The position numbers and the translations under genes are program-made. Shown here piece after piece: positions 27,691 to 36,168 of a DNA stretch of 64,000 bases (positions are counted from its first letter, which is position 1; every line of letters begins with the position of its first letter). The notes beneath the pieces are model-generated. The model ran no database searches. It was not told where the DNA came from and saw only the letters and a list, made by a program, of their open reading frames with translations. The stretch is from assembly GCA_039680175.1 (NCBI GenBank), contig JBDKTO010000011.1, forward strand, positions 1 to 64,000. Direction: 5' to 3'. The DNA is from Veillonellales bacterium (GTDB lineage Bacteria; Bacillota; Negativicutes; JAAYSF01).

Positions 27691-29532
27691 CTACTTAACC
27701 ATTCCTAAAAAGCTTGGCAATATCTGAACAATCCCCGGACAGGCGGTGACAATTGCCAAAACCACCAGATTGGCTACAGCAAACGGCCATACTGCCTTGG
27801 ATACATCTTCTAAACTGATGTTAGTAATAGCCGTTGATACAAACAGGCAGATGCCAATCGGCGGCAGAATCATTCCCAGTGCCGAATTAATGGCTACAAT
27901 GATGCCGAAGTGAATAGGATCCACCCCGGCAGCCAGCATCGCCGGCAGAATAATGGGAATCACCACCAGAATGCAAGTACCGGTTTCCAGTACGGTATGA
28001 ATCAGAATCAGGAACAAGTTCACAATGACTAAAATCCATAAAGGATCGTGGGTAATACTAAACAACATACTGGCAATTTCCTGAGGAATCTGCTGGGAAG
28101 CCAGATACCAGGCCAGCAGCATTCCGGCGGAAGCGATGAACATAACCCGGGCGGTGTTGACTGCGCCGGTGGTTACCACTTTAGGAATTTCTTTAACCGG
28201 CAGTTCCCGGTAGAAAAAGGTGCTGACCACCAGGCTGTACACAACAGCGACCACCCCGGCTTCGGTAGCGGTAAAAATACCGCCCAGAATACCGCCTAAA
28301 ATGATAATGGGAGCCAATAGCGCCCAAATCGAATTAATAAACGATTTCCCCAAATTCTTAAAACCAACCCATTTATCTGCCGGATAATTGCGGCGGCGGG
28401 CAATAATCAGCCCGGTAACAGCAAAAGCCGTAGCTACCAAAAACCCGGGAATAAACGAAGCCATAAACAAATGGGCAATAGAGACGTTGGCCACAAAAGC
28501 ATAGAGCAGCATCCCCGAACTTGGCGGAAACTGAACTCCCAGAGAACCGGATGCCGCCTGCAATGCCGTAACAAAATTTCGCTCATAGCCCCGTTTGATC
28601 ATTCCCGGCAGCATAACATTGCCGATAGCTGCCGTATCCGATGCCGCCGAACCGGACATATCGGCAAACACGATACTGGCAAGTACATTCGCCGGAATGA
28701 GTCCGCCGCGAATCCAGCCGACCAAATCGCTGGCAAAGTTAATCAACCGCATGGCAATACCGCCGGAGTGCATAATCGCACCGGCCAGCATAAAAAAGGG
28801 AACGGCCATTAAAGTAAACGAATCCAGACCAACGAACATTCTCTGAGGAATAATCGTCATCGGAAAATTTCCCAGAGAAGAAAACGCCGCGATAGGCAGT
28901 AAAGCCAATGACATGGCAATAGGAACGCTCATCGCAAAAAACAATAGCAGCAAGAGCAGCAGCAACCCATTCAGTCCGCTGATCGGCTGACTGACCAAAA
29001 AAGAGAAAACGACTGCAATGCCAATCATAAGCCCGATTCCCAATGACGGACTGTGCAGTTTCTTCTCCGATTCCTCCGCTGCCAGATACAAGGTATGAAC
29101 CAGCATAAACAGGCCGCCTACCGGTAGAGCCGCATAGGCCCAGGCCATGGTAAAGTCCAGGCCGGGAGATTTTTCCGGAAAAGCCGTTACGGCAAGCTCA
29201 AAGCCATATACGATGAAATAATAGCAAAACAGAGCCGACAATCCATGAGTAACCAGGTACAAATAGGGACGAATCTTAGCCGGAAACATTTTTAAACCCA
29301 TGGTGATGTTCGGCAGCGAATTGTATTTAAGGGCCACTGAAGCCCCGATAAATGTCGTCCACATAAAAGCATACCGGGCTAATTCTTCCGACCAGGACAG
29401 CGGCGCATGCAGCAAATAGCGAAAAATGACCTGGGCGAAAACCGCGGTTACCATAGTTCCGGCTGCCAGCAGCAGTACGCCTCTGGCAAAACTGTTGATC
29501 CGGTCACTGATAATACGCAAAACACTCAGCAT
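27691..29532 (-). CDS. Fused TRAP transporter permease (DctQ-DctM)
   Basis: A 613-residue protein in which the small (DctQ) and large (DctM) TRAP permease subunits are joined. The DctQ part (about 1-165) has the GTMVTAVFAQVIFRYLLHAPLSWSEELARY motif. The DctM part (from about 185) starts with ISGLNGLLLLLLLLFFAMSVPIAMSLALLP and carries GSAASDTAAIGNVMLPGM and TATEAGVVAVVYSL. Together with the dctP product it takes up an organic acid using a sodium or proton gradient. The ATG at 29532 lies nine bases after GGAGG; the ATG three codons earlier abuts the site. It is the last gene of the sugar-acid unit. Confidence 0.93.
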   Translation of the reverse strand: MLSVLRIISDRINSFARGVLLLAAGTMVTAVFAQVIFRYLLHAPLSWSEELARYAFMWTTFIGASVALKYNSLPNITMGLKMFPAKIRPYLYLVTHGLSALFCYYFIVYGFELAVTAFPEKSPGLDFTMAWAYAALPVGGLFMLVHTLYLAAEESEKKLHSPSLGIGLMIGIAVVFSFLVSQPISGLNGLLLLLLLLFFAMSVPIAMSLALLPIAAFSSLGNFPMTIIPQRMFVGLDSFTLMAVPFFMLAGAIMHSGGIAMRLINFASDLVGWIRGGLIPANVLASIVFADMSGSAASDTAAIGNVMLPGMIKRGYERNFVTALQAASGSLGVQFPPSSGMLLYAFVANVSIAHLFMASFIPGFLVATAFAVTGLIIARRRNYPADKWVGFKNLGKSFINSIWALLAPIIILGGILGGIFTATEAGVVAVVYSLVVSTFFYRELPVKEIPKVVTTGAVNTARVMFIASAGMLLAWYLASQQIPQEIASMLFSITHDPLWILVIVNLFLILIHTVLETGTCILVVIPIILPAMLAAGVDPIHFGIIVAINSALGMILPPIGICLFVSTAITNISLEDVSKAVWPFAVANLVVLAIVTACPGIVQILPSFLGMVK

Positions 29533-29558
29533 TGTATACATCCTCCGTTAGATAATTA

Positions 29559-29594
29559 GTAATAATGGTTGGGCAGATACCCAACCATTATTAC
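29559..29594 (-). other. Intercistronic hairpin between dctP and dctQM
   Basis: TAATAATGGTTGGG pairs perfectly with CCCAACCATTATTA. No U-run follows on the minus strand, so it is likely an mRNA-stabilising or processing hairpin that raises the amount of binding protein over permease, as common in such operons. Confidence 0.7.
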
Positions 29595-29604
29595 CGTCAG
29601 TCGA

Positions 29605-30621
29605 TTACTTCGTCCGCAGTGCTTCCACGTCATCAATCATTTTCTTGCCAATGGCTTGCTCAAGCGACTGCCACAGCGGTTTTGCCCTTTCATAGAAAGG
29701 CTTGGTGTCTACATCGTTGAATTTCATACCGGCTGCCTTAAGTTTTTCAATCGTTTCTTTTTCATTTTGATTAAAGAGATCGCTTTCATCCTTTTGCGAT
29801 TCGGCGGCAACTTCCATCAATATCTTCTGCGCCTCCGGATCCATTTTATCCCAAACTTTTTTGCTCATCAACAAAATATTGGGACCGGCAAAATGATTGG
29901 TAAAGGAGAAGTAAGGACATACTTCGTTCATCTTGAAGGAAGCAACTGTAGCCGGATTATTCTCCCAGCCGTCCAGAATGCCGGACTGCAACGCATTATA
30001 AACAGCTCCCTGATCCATCGGCGTAGCAATGCCGCCCATGGCATTAATGGCATCCACCATCGTCTTGGACGGCATGGTGCGGATCTTCAGACCTTTCAGG
30101 TCTTCCGGCGTATTTACCGGTCCTTTTTTGGTGGTAATGCTGCGGAACCCGCTCCATTGATAAGCCATACCTTTCAGGCCGCTTTGTTCCAGGTCCTTAA
30201 ACAGTTCCTGCCCAATCGGGCCGTTTACTACTTTATTCATATGCTCTTCCGACTGGAAGATATAAGGCAGACTGAACAGCTGCCATCTGGGAGCAAAGCT
30301 GGTCATTAAGGCACTGTTCACGTTTGCCATATCGATGGACCCGAGCTTCATTCCCTCTACCAAGTCCCGTTCCTGTCCCAGAGTACCATTGTTGAAGACG
30401 GTAATTTCAATTTGGCCTTTGCTTCTCTCATTTACTTTTTTCGCATAGATCAAAGCTGCGGCAGCAACCGGATGAGATTCCGGCAATTGAGTTGCCAGTT
30501 TCAATTTGTACTTAGCACCCTGGGCCGGCTGCGCAGTCTGCTTTTGACTACAGCCCGTCAACAGAGTTACCATTGCAAAGATTGCCAGGATCGCCACAAT
30601 CAATGTTTTGGTCTTTTTCAT
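29605..30621 (-). CDS. TRAP solute-binding lipoprotein, DctP family
   Basis: A 338-residue extracytoplasmic binding protein. The signal peptide ends with the lipobox LLTGC (Cys near residue 24). The family signature includes KLATQLPESHPVAAAALIYAKKVNERSKGQIEITVF and, later, LKGLKIRTMPSKTMVDAINAMGGIATPMDQGAVYNALQSGILDGWENNP. The Arg in KIRTM usually binds the substrate carboxylate. By context the ligand is a sugar acid such as 2-keto-3-deoxygluconate or a hexuronate. The ATG at 30621 follows AAGGGGGAG. The operator-like half site is about 20-35 bases upstream. Confidence 0.93.
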   Translation of the reverse strand: MKKTKTLIVAILAIFAMVTLLTGCSQKQTAQPAQGAKYKLKLATQLPESHPVAAAALIYAKKVNERSKGQIEITVFNNGTLGQERDLVEGMKLGSIDMANVNSALMTSFAPRWQLFSLPYIFQSEEHMNKVVNGPIGQELFKDLEQSGLKGMAYQWSGFRSITTKKGPVNTPEDLKGLKIRTMPSKTMVDAINAMGGIATPMDQGAVYNALQSGILDGWENNPATVASFKMNEVCPYFSFTNHFAGPNILLMSKKVWDKMDPEAQKILMEVAAESQKDESDLFNQNEKETIEKLKAAGMKFNDVDTKPFYERAKPLWQSLEQAIGKKMIDDVEALRTK

Positions 30622-30638
30622 TCTTTCGACTCCCCCTT

Positions 30639-30654
30639 TTTAGTAAATCGGTTT
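30639..30654. promoter_or_regulatory. Operator-like half site before dctP
   Basis: TTTAGTAAATCGGTTT repeats the right half of the 37-base palindrome upstream of eda (33471-33507); the left half is degenerate. Likely a weaker LacI-type site. Confidence 0.55.
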
Positions 30655-30666
30655 CCTAATAAAGGT

Positions 30667-30690
30667 ATATATTCAATTTTTTGAATATAT
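30667..30690. promoter_or_regulatory. Inverted repeat upstream of dctP
   Basis: ATATATTCAA and TTGAATATAT flank TTTT, a perfect 10-base inverted repeat in the dctP promoter region. It could be an operator for a second regulator; the -35 or -10 elements were not fixed. Confidence 0.4.
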
Positions 30691-30739
30691 TTCCTGCCTT
30701 TTATCACTCAATTTTTAAAATTTAATTAATTCTTCCGGA

Positions 30740-31750
30740 TTATGTTTCACCGCAGGATTTACGCACCACTAATGCAGGCGGATAAACGATGACTGACGGG
30801 CGCTTGCCGGCCCTTCCCGACTTTATCCGCTTAAGCAACAATTCTCCGGCCTTTTTCCCCATATCATAGGTAGGCTGGGCAATGACAGTAACCGGCGGCT
30901 CAAGCAGTTCCGCCCACTCCCAGTCGTCAAAGCCAATAACCGCCATATCCGCCGGAATGGGAATCGCCAATTTCTTTAAAGCTTTTATTATCGACATTGT
31001 CATTAAATTGTTGACACCGAACAAAGCGGTCGGCCTTGGATTCATTGCCAGCAGCTGTTTAATTCTTTCCAGAACCACCGCTTGCGCCGTACAAGTCTCT
31101 ACCACCAATCGCTCGTCCACGGGCAGCCCGCAGTCCGTTAAAGCCTGCTTATATCCCTGCACCCGCTCCAGCCGGGGACTAATATTGGCACAGGGCAGAG
31201 CCAGCAAAGCAATCCGGGTATGCCCCAGTCCTATCAGATGCCGAACTGCCAAATAAGCCCCCCTGCAACTGTCTGCCGTAACGGTATCGGCTTTTATCGC
31301 CGCTACTTTCCGATCAATCAGCACCACCGGAATCTGCTGGGTAACACCCTGCAGCAGTGCGTTATTATGCCCGGTGGTATTAATCATCAAGCCGTCAATC
31401 TGCTTTGTCATTAACATTGTAATATATTCCTTTTCTTTCACCGGATCGTCGTCGGCGTTGCACAAAATCAGATTGAACCCCGACTGTTTGCAGTAGTCTT
31501 CCACCCCGCGCACGATACTGGTAGAGAAAGGATTTAAAATATTGGCTACAATAGCACCGATGGTTTTGGTGCTTTTCTGCTTTAAACTGCGGGCAACGGC
31601 GTTGGGGTGATAATCAAGTTCCGCAATCACCTGGGTAATTTTCTCCTTGGTTCCCAGGCTCATACACTCATACCGGCCGTTTAGATAGCGGGAAACGGTA
31701 CTTTTCGATACCCCCGCTTTTGCCGCCACATCATTAATTGTAATTGCCAT
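30740..31750 (-). CDS. LacI-family regulator of the sugar-acid operon
   Basis: A 336-residue LacI-type repressor. The helix-turn-helix ITINDVAAKAGVSKSTVSRYLNG is followed by the hinge (YHPNAVARSLKQK) and a periplasmic-binding-protein-like domain. It lies between kdgK (18 bases upstream) and dctP, so it probably controls both flanking units through the palindromic operator before eda. It is probably inactivated by KDG or KDPG. The ATG at 31750 has CAGGAGC upstream. Confidence 0.92.
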   Translation of the reverse strand: MAITINDVAAKAGVSKSTVSRYLNGRYECMSLGTKEKITQVIAELDYHPNAVARSLKQKSTKTIGAIVANILNPFSTSIVRGVEDYCKQSGFNLILCNADDDPVKEKEYITMLMTKQIDGLMINTTGHNNALLQGVTQQIPVVLIDRKVAAIKADTVTADSCRGAYLAVRHLIGLGHTRIALLALPCANISPRLERVQGYKQALTDCGLPVDERLVVETCTAQAVVLERIKQLLAMNPRPTALFGVNNLMTMSIIKALKKLAIPIPADMAVIGFDDWEWAELLEPPVTVIAQPTYDMGKKAGELLLKRIKSGRAGKRPSVIVYPPALVVRKSCGET

Positions 31751-31768
31751 AACCGCTGCTCCTGTCTG

Positions 31769-32791
31769 TTAGCGCTGTACCCGGCCGGAGCCGTCCCCTG
31801 CCGCTAGGTTTTTAACCTCTTTTACCGATACATGGTTGTGATCGCCTTCGACCGAATGTTTCAGGCAGGACGCTGCCACTGCAAATTCCAGAGAATCCCG
31901 GGAACTTAAACCGCTCAACAGGGAATAAATCAACCCGCCGCCGAAGGAGTCGCCGCCGCCTACCCGGTCAACAATATGCACCGGATATTTTTTCGAAAAA
32001 AGGAACTGGCCGTCTTTATACAGCATCGCCGCCCAATTGTTGTCGGAGGCGGAAAGACTTTCCCGCAGCGTAATGGCTACGGCGGTAAAGTGAAACCGCT
32101 CTTTCAGCTCCTGCGCCACTTTCTGGTAGCCTTCATGGCTGAGCTTACCGCCGGTTATATCGCTTTCCGGCGCTTTGATGCCGAATACCTTCTCCGCATC
32201 TTCTTCATTAGCGATGCAGACATCCACATAGGGCATGAACCGGGCCATCACTTTACCGGCTTTTTCACTTGTCCAGAGGTTCTTGCGGAAGTTCAAATCG
32301 CAGCTGACTGTGAGTCCTGCTTCTTTTGCCGCTTTACAGGCTTCCAGGACAATTTCCGCCACATTGTCGCCCAGTGCCGGGGTAATGCCGGTAAAATGGA
32401 ACCATTCGGCGCCGGCAAAAATTTCTTTCCAATTAAAGTCTTGTTTTGCTGCCGCGGAAATAGAAGAATAAGCCCGGTCATACACGACTTTAGAGGGACG
32501 CTGGGAAGCTCCCTTTTCCAAAAAATAAATGCCCAGACGTTCGCCGCCTCTGACCATATATCGGGTGTCAACTCCATAGCGACGCATTTCATTGACAGCT
32601 GCCTGTCCGATCGGATTTTCCGGCACTTTGGTGACAAGCGCCGCATCAATGCCATAGTTGGCCAGGGAAACGGCCACATTGGCTTCACCGCCGCCGTATA
32701 CAACGCCGAATTTATCGGCCTGCTCAAACCGGAGATATCCCTCCGGTGCCAGCCGCAGCATAATTTCCCCAAAACATACTACCTTTGCCAT
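31769..32791 (-). CDS. kdgK: 2-keto-3-deoxygluconate kinase
   Basis: A 340-residue PfkB-family sugar kinase that phosphorylates 2-keto-3-deoxygluconate to KDPG, which Eda then splits. The start MAKVVCFGEIMLRLAPEGYLRFEQADKFGVVYGGGEANVAVSLANYG is the KdgK pattern. The C-terminal PfkB signature DRVGGGDSFGGGLIYSLL supplies the anion hole and catalytic Asp. The ATG at 31.8 kb side, position 32791, has AGGGGGGA upstream. It starts 11 bases after eda, one operon. The product enters glycolysis as pyruvate and glyceraldehyde-3-phosphate. Confidence 0.95.
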   Translation of the reverse strand: MAKVVCFGEIMLRLAPEGYLRFEQADKFGVVYGGGEANVAVSLANYGIDAALVTKVPENPIGQAAVNEMRRYGVDTRYMVRGGERLGIYFLEKGASQRPSKVVYDRAYSSISAAAKQDFNWKEIFAGAEWFHFTGITPALGDNVAEIVLEACKAAKEAGLTVSCDLNFRKNLWTSEKAGKVMARFMPYVDVCIANEEDAEKVFGIKAPESDITGGKLSHEGYQKVAQELKERFHFTAVAITLRESLSASDNNWAAMLYKDGQFLFSKKYPVHIVDRVGGGDSFGGGLIYSLLSGLSSRDSLEFAVAASCLKHSVEGDHNHVSVKEVKNLAAGDGSGRVQR

Positions 32792-32802
32792 AAAAATCCC
32801 CC

Positions 32803-33450
32803 CTACTTTTTCCGTGCTTCCTGAATTTTCGCAATAAATTGTTTGGCAATATCAGTGATAGACTGATAATCGCCTTTTTTCGCCCCGCCAGTCAGTTTAC
32901 CGCCAACACCAACTGCCACGCAGCCCGCCTTAATCCAGTCCGCCACATTCTCCAGTGCCACACCGCCTGTCGGCATAAGCGGAGCCTGAGGCAGCGGCCC
33001 CTTAACTGCTTTGATAAACTGAGGACCGAGAGCTTCGCCGGGAAATACTTTGACAATATCGGCGCCTGCTTCCATCGCCTCAATCACTTCTTTAATAGTC
33101 ATAGCCCCGGGCATTACCGGAATTTGATACCGGTTGCACAACTTAACTGCGTCGACATTCAATGCCGGGCTTACAATGTACTGAGCGCCGGCAAGAATCG
33201 CCGCTCGCGCTGTTTCGGCATCCAGTACGGTACCGGCGCCGATAATAATTTCACCGGATGTATACTTGGCACACAAATCTTTAATAACCTCCGCCGCTCC
33301 CGGTACGGTAAAGGTGATCTCGATCGCCGCCACTCCGCCGGCAATACAGGCATCGGCAATTTTAAATGCCTGCTCGGAGCTTTCGGCTCTTACTACCGCA
33401 ACCAGTCCTGTCTCCATAATCTGCTCCAGGACTTTCAATTTTGGTATCAT
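32803..33450 (-). CDS. eda: KDPG/4-hydroxy-2-oxoglutarate aldolase
   Basis: A 215-residue class I aldolase that splits KDPG into pyruvate and glyceraldehyde-3-phosphate. Lys134 in DIVKVFPGEA is the Schiff-base lysine (compare Lys133 of E. coli Eda). Glu44 in AAIEITFTVP and the phosphate-binding PTGGVAL (about 160) are present. It is the first gene of the unit and starts 21 bases downstream of a perfect palindromic operator. The ATG at 33450 follows AAAAAGGAGGGA. Confidence 0.95.
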   Translation of the reverse strand: MIPKLKVLEQIMETGLVAVVRAESSEQAFKIADACIAGGVAAIEITFTVPGAAEVIKDLCAKYTSGEIIIGAGTVLDAETARAAILAGAQYIVSPALNVDAVKLCNRYQIPVMPGAMTIKEVIEAMEAGADIVKVFPGEALGPQFIKAVKGPLPQAPLMPTGGVALENVADWIKAGCVAVGVGGKLTGGAKKGDYQSITDIAKQFIAKIQEARKK

Positions 33451-33470
33451 AATAGTAGTGCTCCCTCCTT

Positions 33471-33507
33471 TTTATATAAACCGATTTAGTAAATCGGTTT
33501 ATATAAA
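33471..33507. promoter_or_regulatory. Perfect 37-base palindromic operator before eda
   Basis: The arms TTTATATAAACCGATTTA and its exact complement mirror around one central G. The core half-sites AAACCGATTTA match the style of LacI-family operators (AAACCG...CGGTTT). It sits between the presumed promoter and the ribosome site, suited to block transcription. A GGCAGGAA box occurs 24 bases upstream of it; a similar box precedes dctP. Confidence 0.85.
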
Positions 33508-33566
33508 AATTATTCTGCGTTTTCTAAAAAATTCCTGCCATAATATTCAAAAAATTTTAAAGCTGC

Positions 33567-33600
33567 AAAAAAAATATTCGCTGCCGGGCAACGAATATTC
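33567..33600 (-). terminator. Terminator of the DUF2225 gene
   Basis: On the minus strand GAATATTCG pairs with CGAATATT(T) around an 11-base loop, then T6. It lies five bases after the DUF2225 stop and insulates it from the eda promoter. Confidence 0.88.
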
Positions 33601-33604
33601 TTGT

Positions 33605-34297
33605 CTATTCTTCTGCGCCGCCGGCAGTCTGCCGACGCTCTTCCCGTGCTTGCTGCCAAGCCTCCCTGGCCATTGTCAGAATTCTCCGCTCCAGTTTGGC
33701 CTGAGGACTGGAAACCACTTTGCTGAAATACTGCAGCGACTTATCCACCGCTCCGGTCCGGCGATACAATTCACCAACCAGAAACGTCAGCGTAATCTCC
33801 GACATAACGCCAATCGGCAGCCGTTCCCGGGACAGCGCCTGATCATAAAACTCCACCGCCTTTTTCAGAGCCAGCTGTTCTTCTTCTCCCTGCTGTCCTT
33901 CCCGATACACCCAAGCCAGCCTAAGGTACAGCCCGCCTATCTTACTGGCTGCAGCCTCGATCAATTCCTCATAAAAAATTGCCAGCTTATATGCATCCAC
34001 AGCCTGCTCCCGCGTTCTGGTTCCTCCAAGATTTAAATTTACTTTTCTGCTCGCTAAAAAATTCTCGATTTTCGCTGCCGCCCCGGCAGAAAGCCTGTCA
34101 AACATTGTATCCTGTGCAGCGTAACCGCAATGAGGGCATACCCATACCGTATAATAGTAAGGATTAATCCCCTTGTAATAACAGCAAAAATCAGTATCCT
34201 GCTTCATTTTTACCAACCGGGAACGAACTTTTGTTACCATAAAACTTTCGCCGCAGATGCTGCAGGTTTTTTCTACTGCATATAAAGCATTTGTCAT
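33605..34297 (-). CDS. DUF2225 Cys-rich protein with TPR-like helices
   Basis: A 230-residue cytoplasmic protein of the DUF2225 family, common in endospore formers. Two CxxC pairs (CSICGESF near residue 12 and CPHCGY near residue 53) suggest a zinc ribbon. The remaining 170 residues are amphipathic helices with TPR-like spacing. The function is unknown. The ATG at 34297 follows TGGAGTGA. It is followed by its own terminator. Confidence 0.85.
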   Translation of the reverse strand: MTNALYAVEKTCSICGESFMVTKVRSRLVKMKQDTDFCCYYKGINPYYYTVWVCPHCGYAAQDTMFDRLSAGAAAKIENFLASRKVNLNLGGTRTREQAVDAYKLAIFYEELIEAAASKIGGLYLRLAWVYREGQQGEEEQLALKKAVEFYDQALSRERLPIGVMSEITLTFLVGELYRRTGAVDKSLQYFSKVVSSPQAKLERRILTMAREAWQQAREERRQTAGGAEE

Positions 34298-34356
34298 TTA
34301 TGTCACTCCATCTCCAGAAAATACGCCTGTCACTATCCTCACGCAGATAAGGCCCC

Positions 34357-34533
34357 CTAGCGGCTGGACTTTTTCTTCCGGTAGCCGCCTTCCTGGCCCC
34401 TCATAGCCATATGAACAGCGCCGCCCCAGATCAATCCGATAATAAGCCACTTTAAAACAGGCGGAATTCCTAAGTCTTTTCCCACTGCAAATACGATAAC
34501 GCTGAGCACAAATCCCAATATATACCATCCCAC
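34357..34533 (-). CDS. Small membrane protein
   Basis: A 58-residue protein with two hydrophobic spans (GWYILGFVLSVIVFAVG and PPVLKWLIIGLIWGGAVHM) and a basic tail RKKKSSR. The start is placed at GTG 34533, nine bases after GGGAG; the ATG nine bases earlier abuts that site. I do not recognise a family. It is transcribed toward the DUF2225 gene 59 bases away and may share its transcript. Confidence 0.6.
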   Translation of the reverse strand: MGWYILGFVLSVIVFAVGKDLGIPPVLKWLIIGLIWGGAVHMAMRGQEGGYRKKKSSR

Positions 34534-34699
34534 TGCAATCATCTCCCACTTGATAGGATTTAATGATAACTTCGACCTGCTGCAATGGAATTCCTGTTCC
34601 CAATTTAGGATTACCGACAGGTAGAATTCTGCAAAGGATTATCAAACTCCGGAAAGAACTTTCATAATAGATATCAACAAAATGAAACAGGAGGCAGTT

Positions 34700-35521
34700 A
34701 TGAATAAATGGATTCTTTATACCCTTACGATAATCCTATTATGCGGCAGTAACCTGTACCTTCCCGGTCAGGCCCAGGCTTCGTCTTTTTGGAGCATTGG
34801 CTCCACCGGCTATGAAGTTACCATCATCCAGCAAAAGCTGGCGGAAGCTGGATTTTACAAAGGTCCGGTCACTGGAATATTTGATGCCATTACCAGTAAT
34901 GCGGTTAAAGCCTTTGAAAAATCATCCGGGGTTATTGCGGACGGCATTGTCACCACGGCCATTCTTGATCTGATTAACAATAACACCGAAGAAATATATA
35001 TCGTTCATCCCGGCGACACTGCCTATACAATTGCCGAGCGGCTGGACATGACCGCCTATGACATTCTTCGTGATAACGACCTGGAAAATCCCCATGCTCT
35101 ATTAAACCCAGGAACAGTTTTGCACCTGAAACGCTCGGCGACAGGAACAAGCGGAACCGGCTCTGCCCTAATTAACTTTGCCAGCAACTTTATTGGAACC
35201 CCATATGTGTGGGCCGGAAACAGTCCTGGTGGATTCGACTGTTCCGGCTTTATCTACTATATCTTCATTGAACACGGGGTTTCCCTCCCCCGCATGGCTG
35301 ACGCACAATTTAATGAAGGCGCCTCTGTTGAAAAGGCAGCGCTTCTGCCTGGTGACCTTGTGTTTTTTGAAACCTATGAACCCGGACCATCGCATGTGGG
35401 CATTTATCTGGGCGATGATAAATTCATCCATGCCAGTTCCGCCGCCGGACAAGTAATTATTTCCGATCTCAACAAACCCTATTATGCCATGACCTACCTA
35501 GGAGCGAGAAGAGTACTGTAA
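34700..35521 (+). CDS. Secreted NlpC/P60 endopeptidase with PG-binding and LysM domains
   Basis: A 273-residue cell-wall hydrolase. After a signal peptide (about 1-26, ending QAQA) come a PG_binding_1 domain (GSTGYEVTIIQQKLAEAGFYKG and FDAITSNAVKAFEKSSG), a LysM domain (YIVHPGDTAYTIAERLDM), then a C-terminal NlpC/P60 domain with the Cys in FDCSGF, the His in PSHVGIY and a third polar residue in FIHASS. It cuts stem peptides of peptidoglycan, in growth, division or spore development. The ATG at 34700 follows ACAGGAGG; an upstream in-frame ATG (34682) has no site. Confidence 0.93.
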   Translation: MNKWILYTLTIILLCGSNLYLPGQAQASSFWSIGSTGYEVTIIQQKLAEAGFYKGPVTGIFDAITSNAVKAFEKSSGVIADGIVTTAILDLINNNTEEIYIVHPGDTAYTIAERLDMTAYDILRDNDLENPHALLNPGTVLHLKRSATGTSGTGSALINFASNFIGTPYVWAGNSPGGFDCSGFIYYIFIEHGVSLPRMADAQFNEGASVEKAALLPGDLVFFETYEPGPSHVGIYLGDDKFIHASSAAGQVIISDLNKPYYAMTYLGARRVL

Positions 35522-35631
35522 ATCATTGTTGTCATCTATTTCAACCTGATGTAAAAATTTGCTAACATATTGCTTGCCGATAAAGTCAAGAATAAGATTG
35601 TTCCCAATATACGCTGCAAAGGAGGAACCTT

Positions 35632-35916
35632 ATGACAACTGCAAATAAAAATCAGTCCAGTAAAAAGCAAAGTACTATGACCGCGCAATTTGATGCCAAC
35701 AATGATTACTCCCAATCAACTCAAGCCCAGGCAGCCAGCCAAAACCAGCAGCAAACAAGCAAATCCCAGTTTGGCACATTAACTGCTGCGGCCGATGCCA
35801 ACAATGACTATTCCAGCTCTACCCAGAATCAGTCCGGCAGTAAAAATCAACAAAACAAAAATCAGCAGGGAACGGCAACAACTAAAAAAGACGCCAATAA
35901 CGATTATTCCAACTAA
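35632..35916 (+). CDS. Unrecognised DANNDYS-repeat protein
   Basis: A 94-residue protein of very low complexity, rich in Asn, Gln, Ser, Thr and Lys, with no hydrophobic core. The heptad DANNDYS occurs three times (about residues 21-27, 54-60 and 87-93), each after a basic or alanine-rich stretch, with a spacing of about 33 residues. It is likely intrinsically disordered. The ATG at 35632 follows CAAAGGAGG. I recognise no family. The strong ribosome site, neighbouring NlpC/P60 hydrolase and own terminator make expression likely, perhaps in the spore or the cell envelope, but that is a guess. Confidence 0.7.
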   Translation: MTTANKNQSSKKQSTMTAQFDANNDYSQSTQAQAASQNQQQTSKSQFGTLTAAADANNDYSSSTQNQSGSKNQQNKNQQGTATTKKDANNDYSN

Positions 35917-35937
35917 TAGTCGGCGATTCATTCTCCT

Positions 35938-35965
35938 AAAAAGGAGCCATTTCGGCTCCTTTTTT
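35938..35965 (+). terminator. Terminator after the DANNDYS gene
   Basis: AAAAAGGAGCC pairs with GGCTCCTTTTT around ATTTC, followed by a T-run. Confidence 0.92.
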
Positions 35966-35980
35966 AAATCATAATCGGCG

Positions 35981-36012
35981 TAAAAAAGAACCGCAAATGC
36001 GGTTCTTTTTTA
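35981..36012 (-). terminator. Terminator of the rubredoxin gene
   Basis: TAAAAAAGAACCGC pairs with GCGGTTCTTTTTTA around AAAT. It touches the rubredoxin stop codon and is symmetrical, so it works for both strands. Confidence 0.92.
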
Positions 36013-36168
36013 GCTCTTTTCAAATTCATCCTTACCGACACCACATTCGGGGCAGGTCCAATCTGCCGGAAGTTCTTCAAATTTAGTACCGGCTGCAATA
36101 CCGTGCTCGGAATCACCCGCCGCCTCATCATAGACATACCCACAAATTGAACAAGACCATTTCGCCAA
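36010..36168 (-). CDS. Rubredoxin (TTG start)
   Basis: A 52-residue iron protein that passes single electrons, for example to desulfoferrodoxin and rubrerythrin. The two CxxC pairs are [14 protein letters not shown] (residues 6 and 9) and [13 protein letters not shown] (residues 39 and 42), with [11 protein letters not shown] between, as in standard rubredoxins. The start is TTG at 36168, behind GGGAGGAC; there is no ATG in frame before the first CxxC. It lies 2.7 kb from the desulfoferrodoxin-rubrerythrin pair. Length and motifs match the family exactly. Confidence 0.95.
   Translation of the reverse strand: MAKWSCSICGYVYDEAAGDSEHGIAAGTKFEELPADWTCPECGVGKDEFEKS

Noticed and set aside
32235-33489. 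Long plus-strand ORFs opposite kdgK and eda
   Set aside because: They mirror the codon pattern of the real genes and lack ribosome sites and family motifs.
33520-33545. Sigma-54 promoter before eda (TGGCAGG)
   Set aside because: The -12 GC element at the needed distance is missing; the GGCAGGAA box shared with dctP is kept only as a note.
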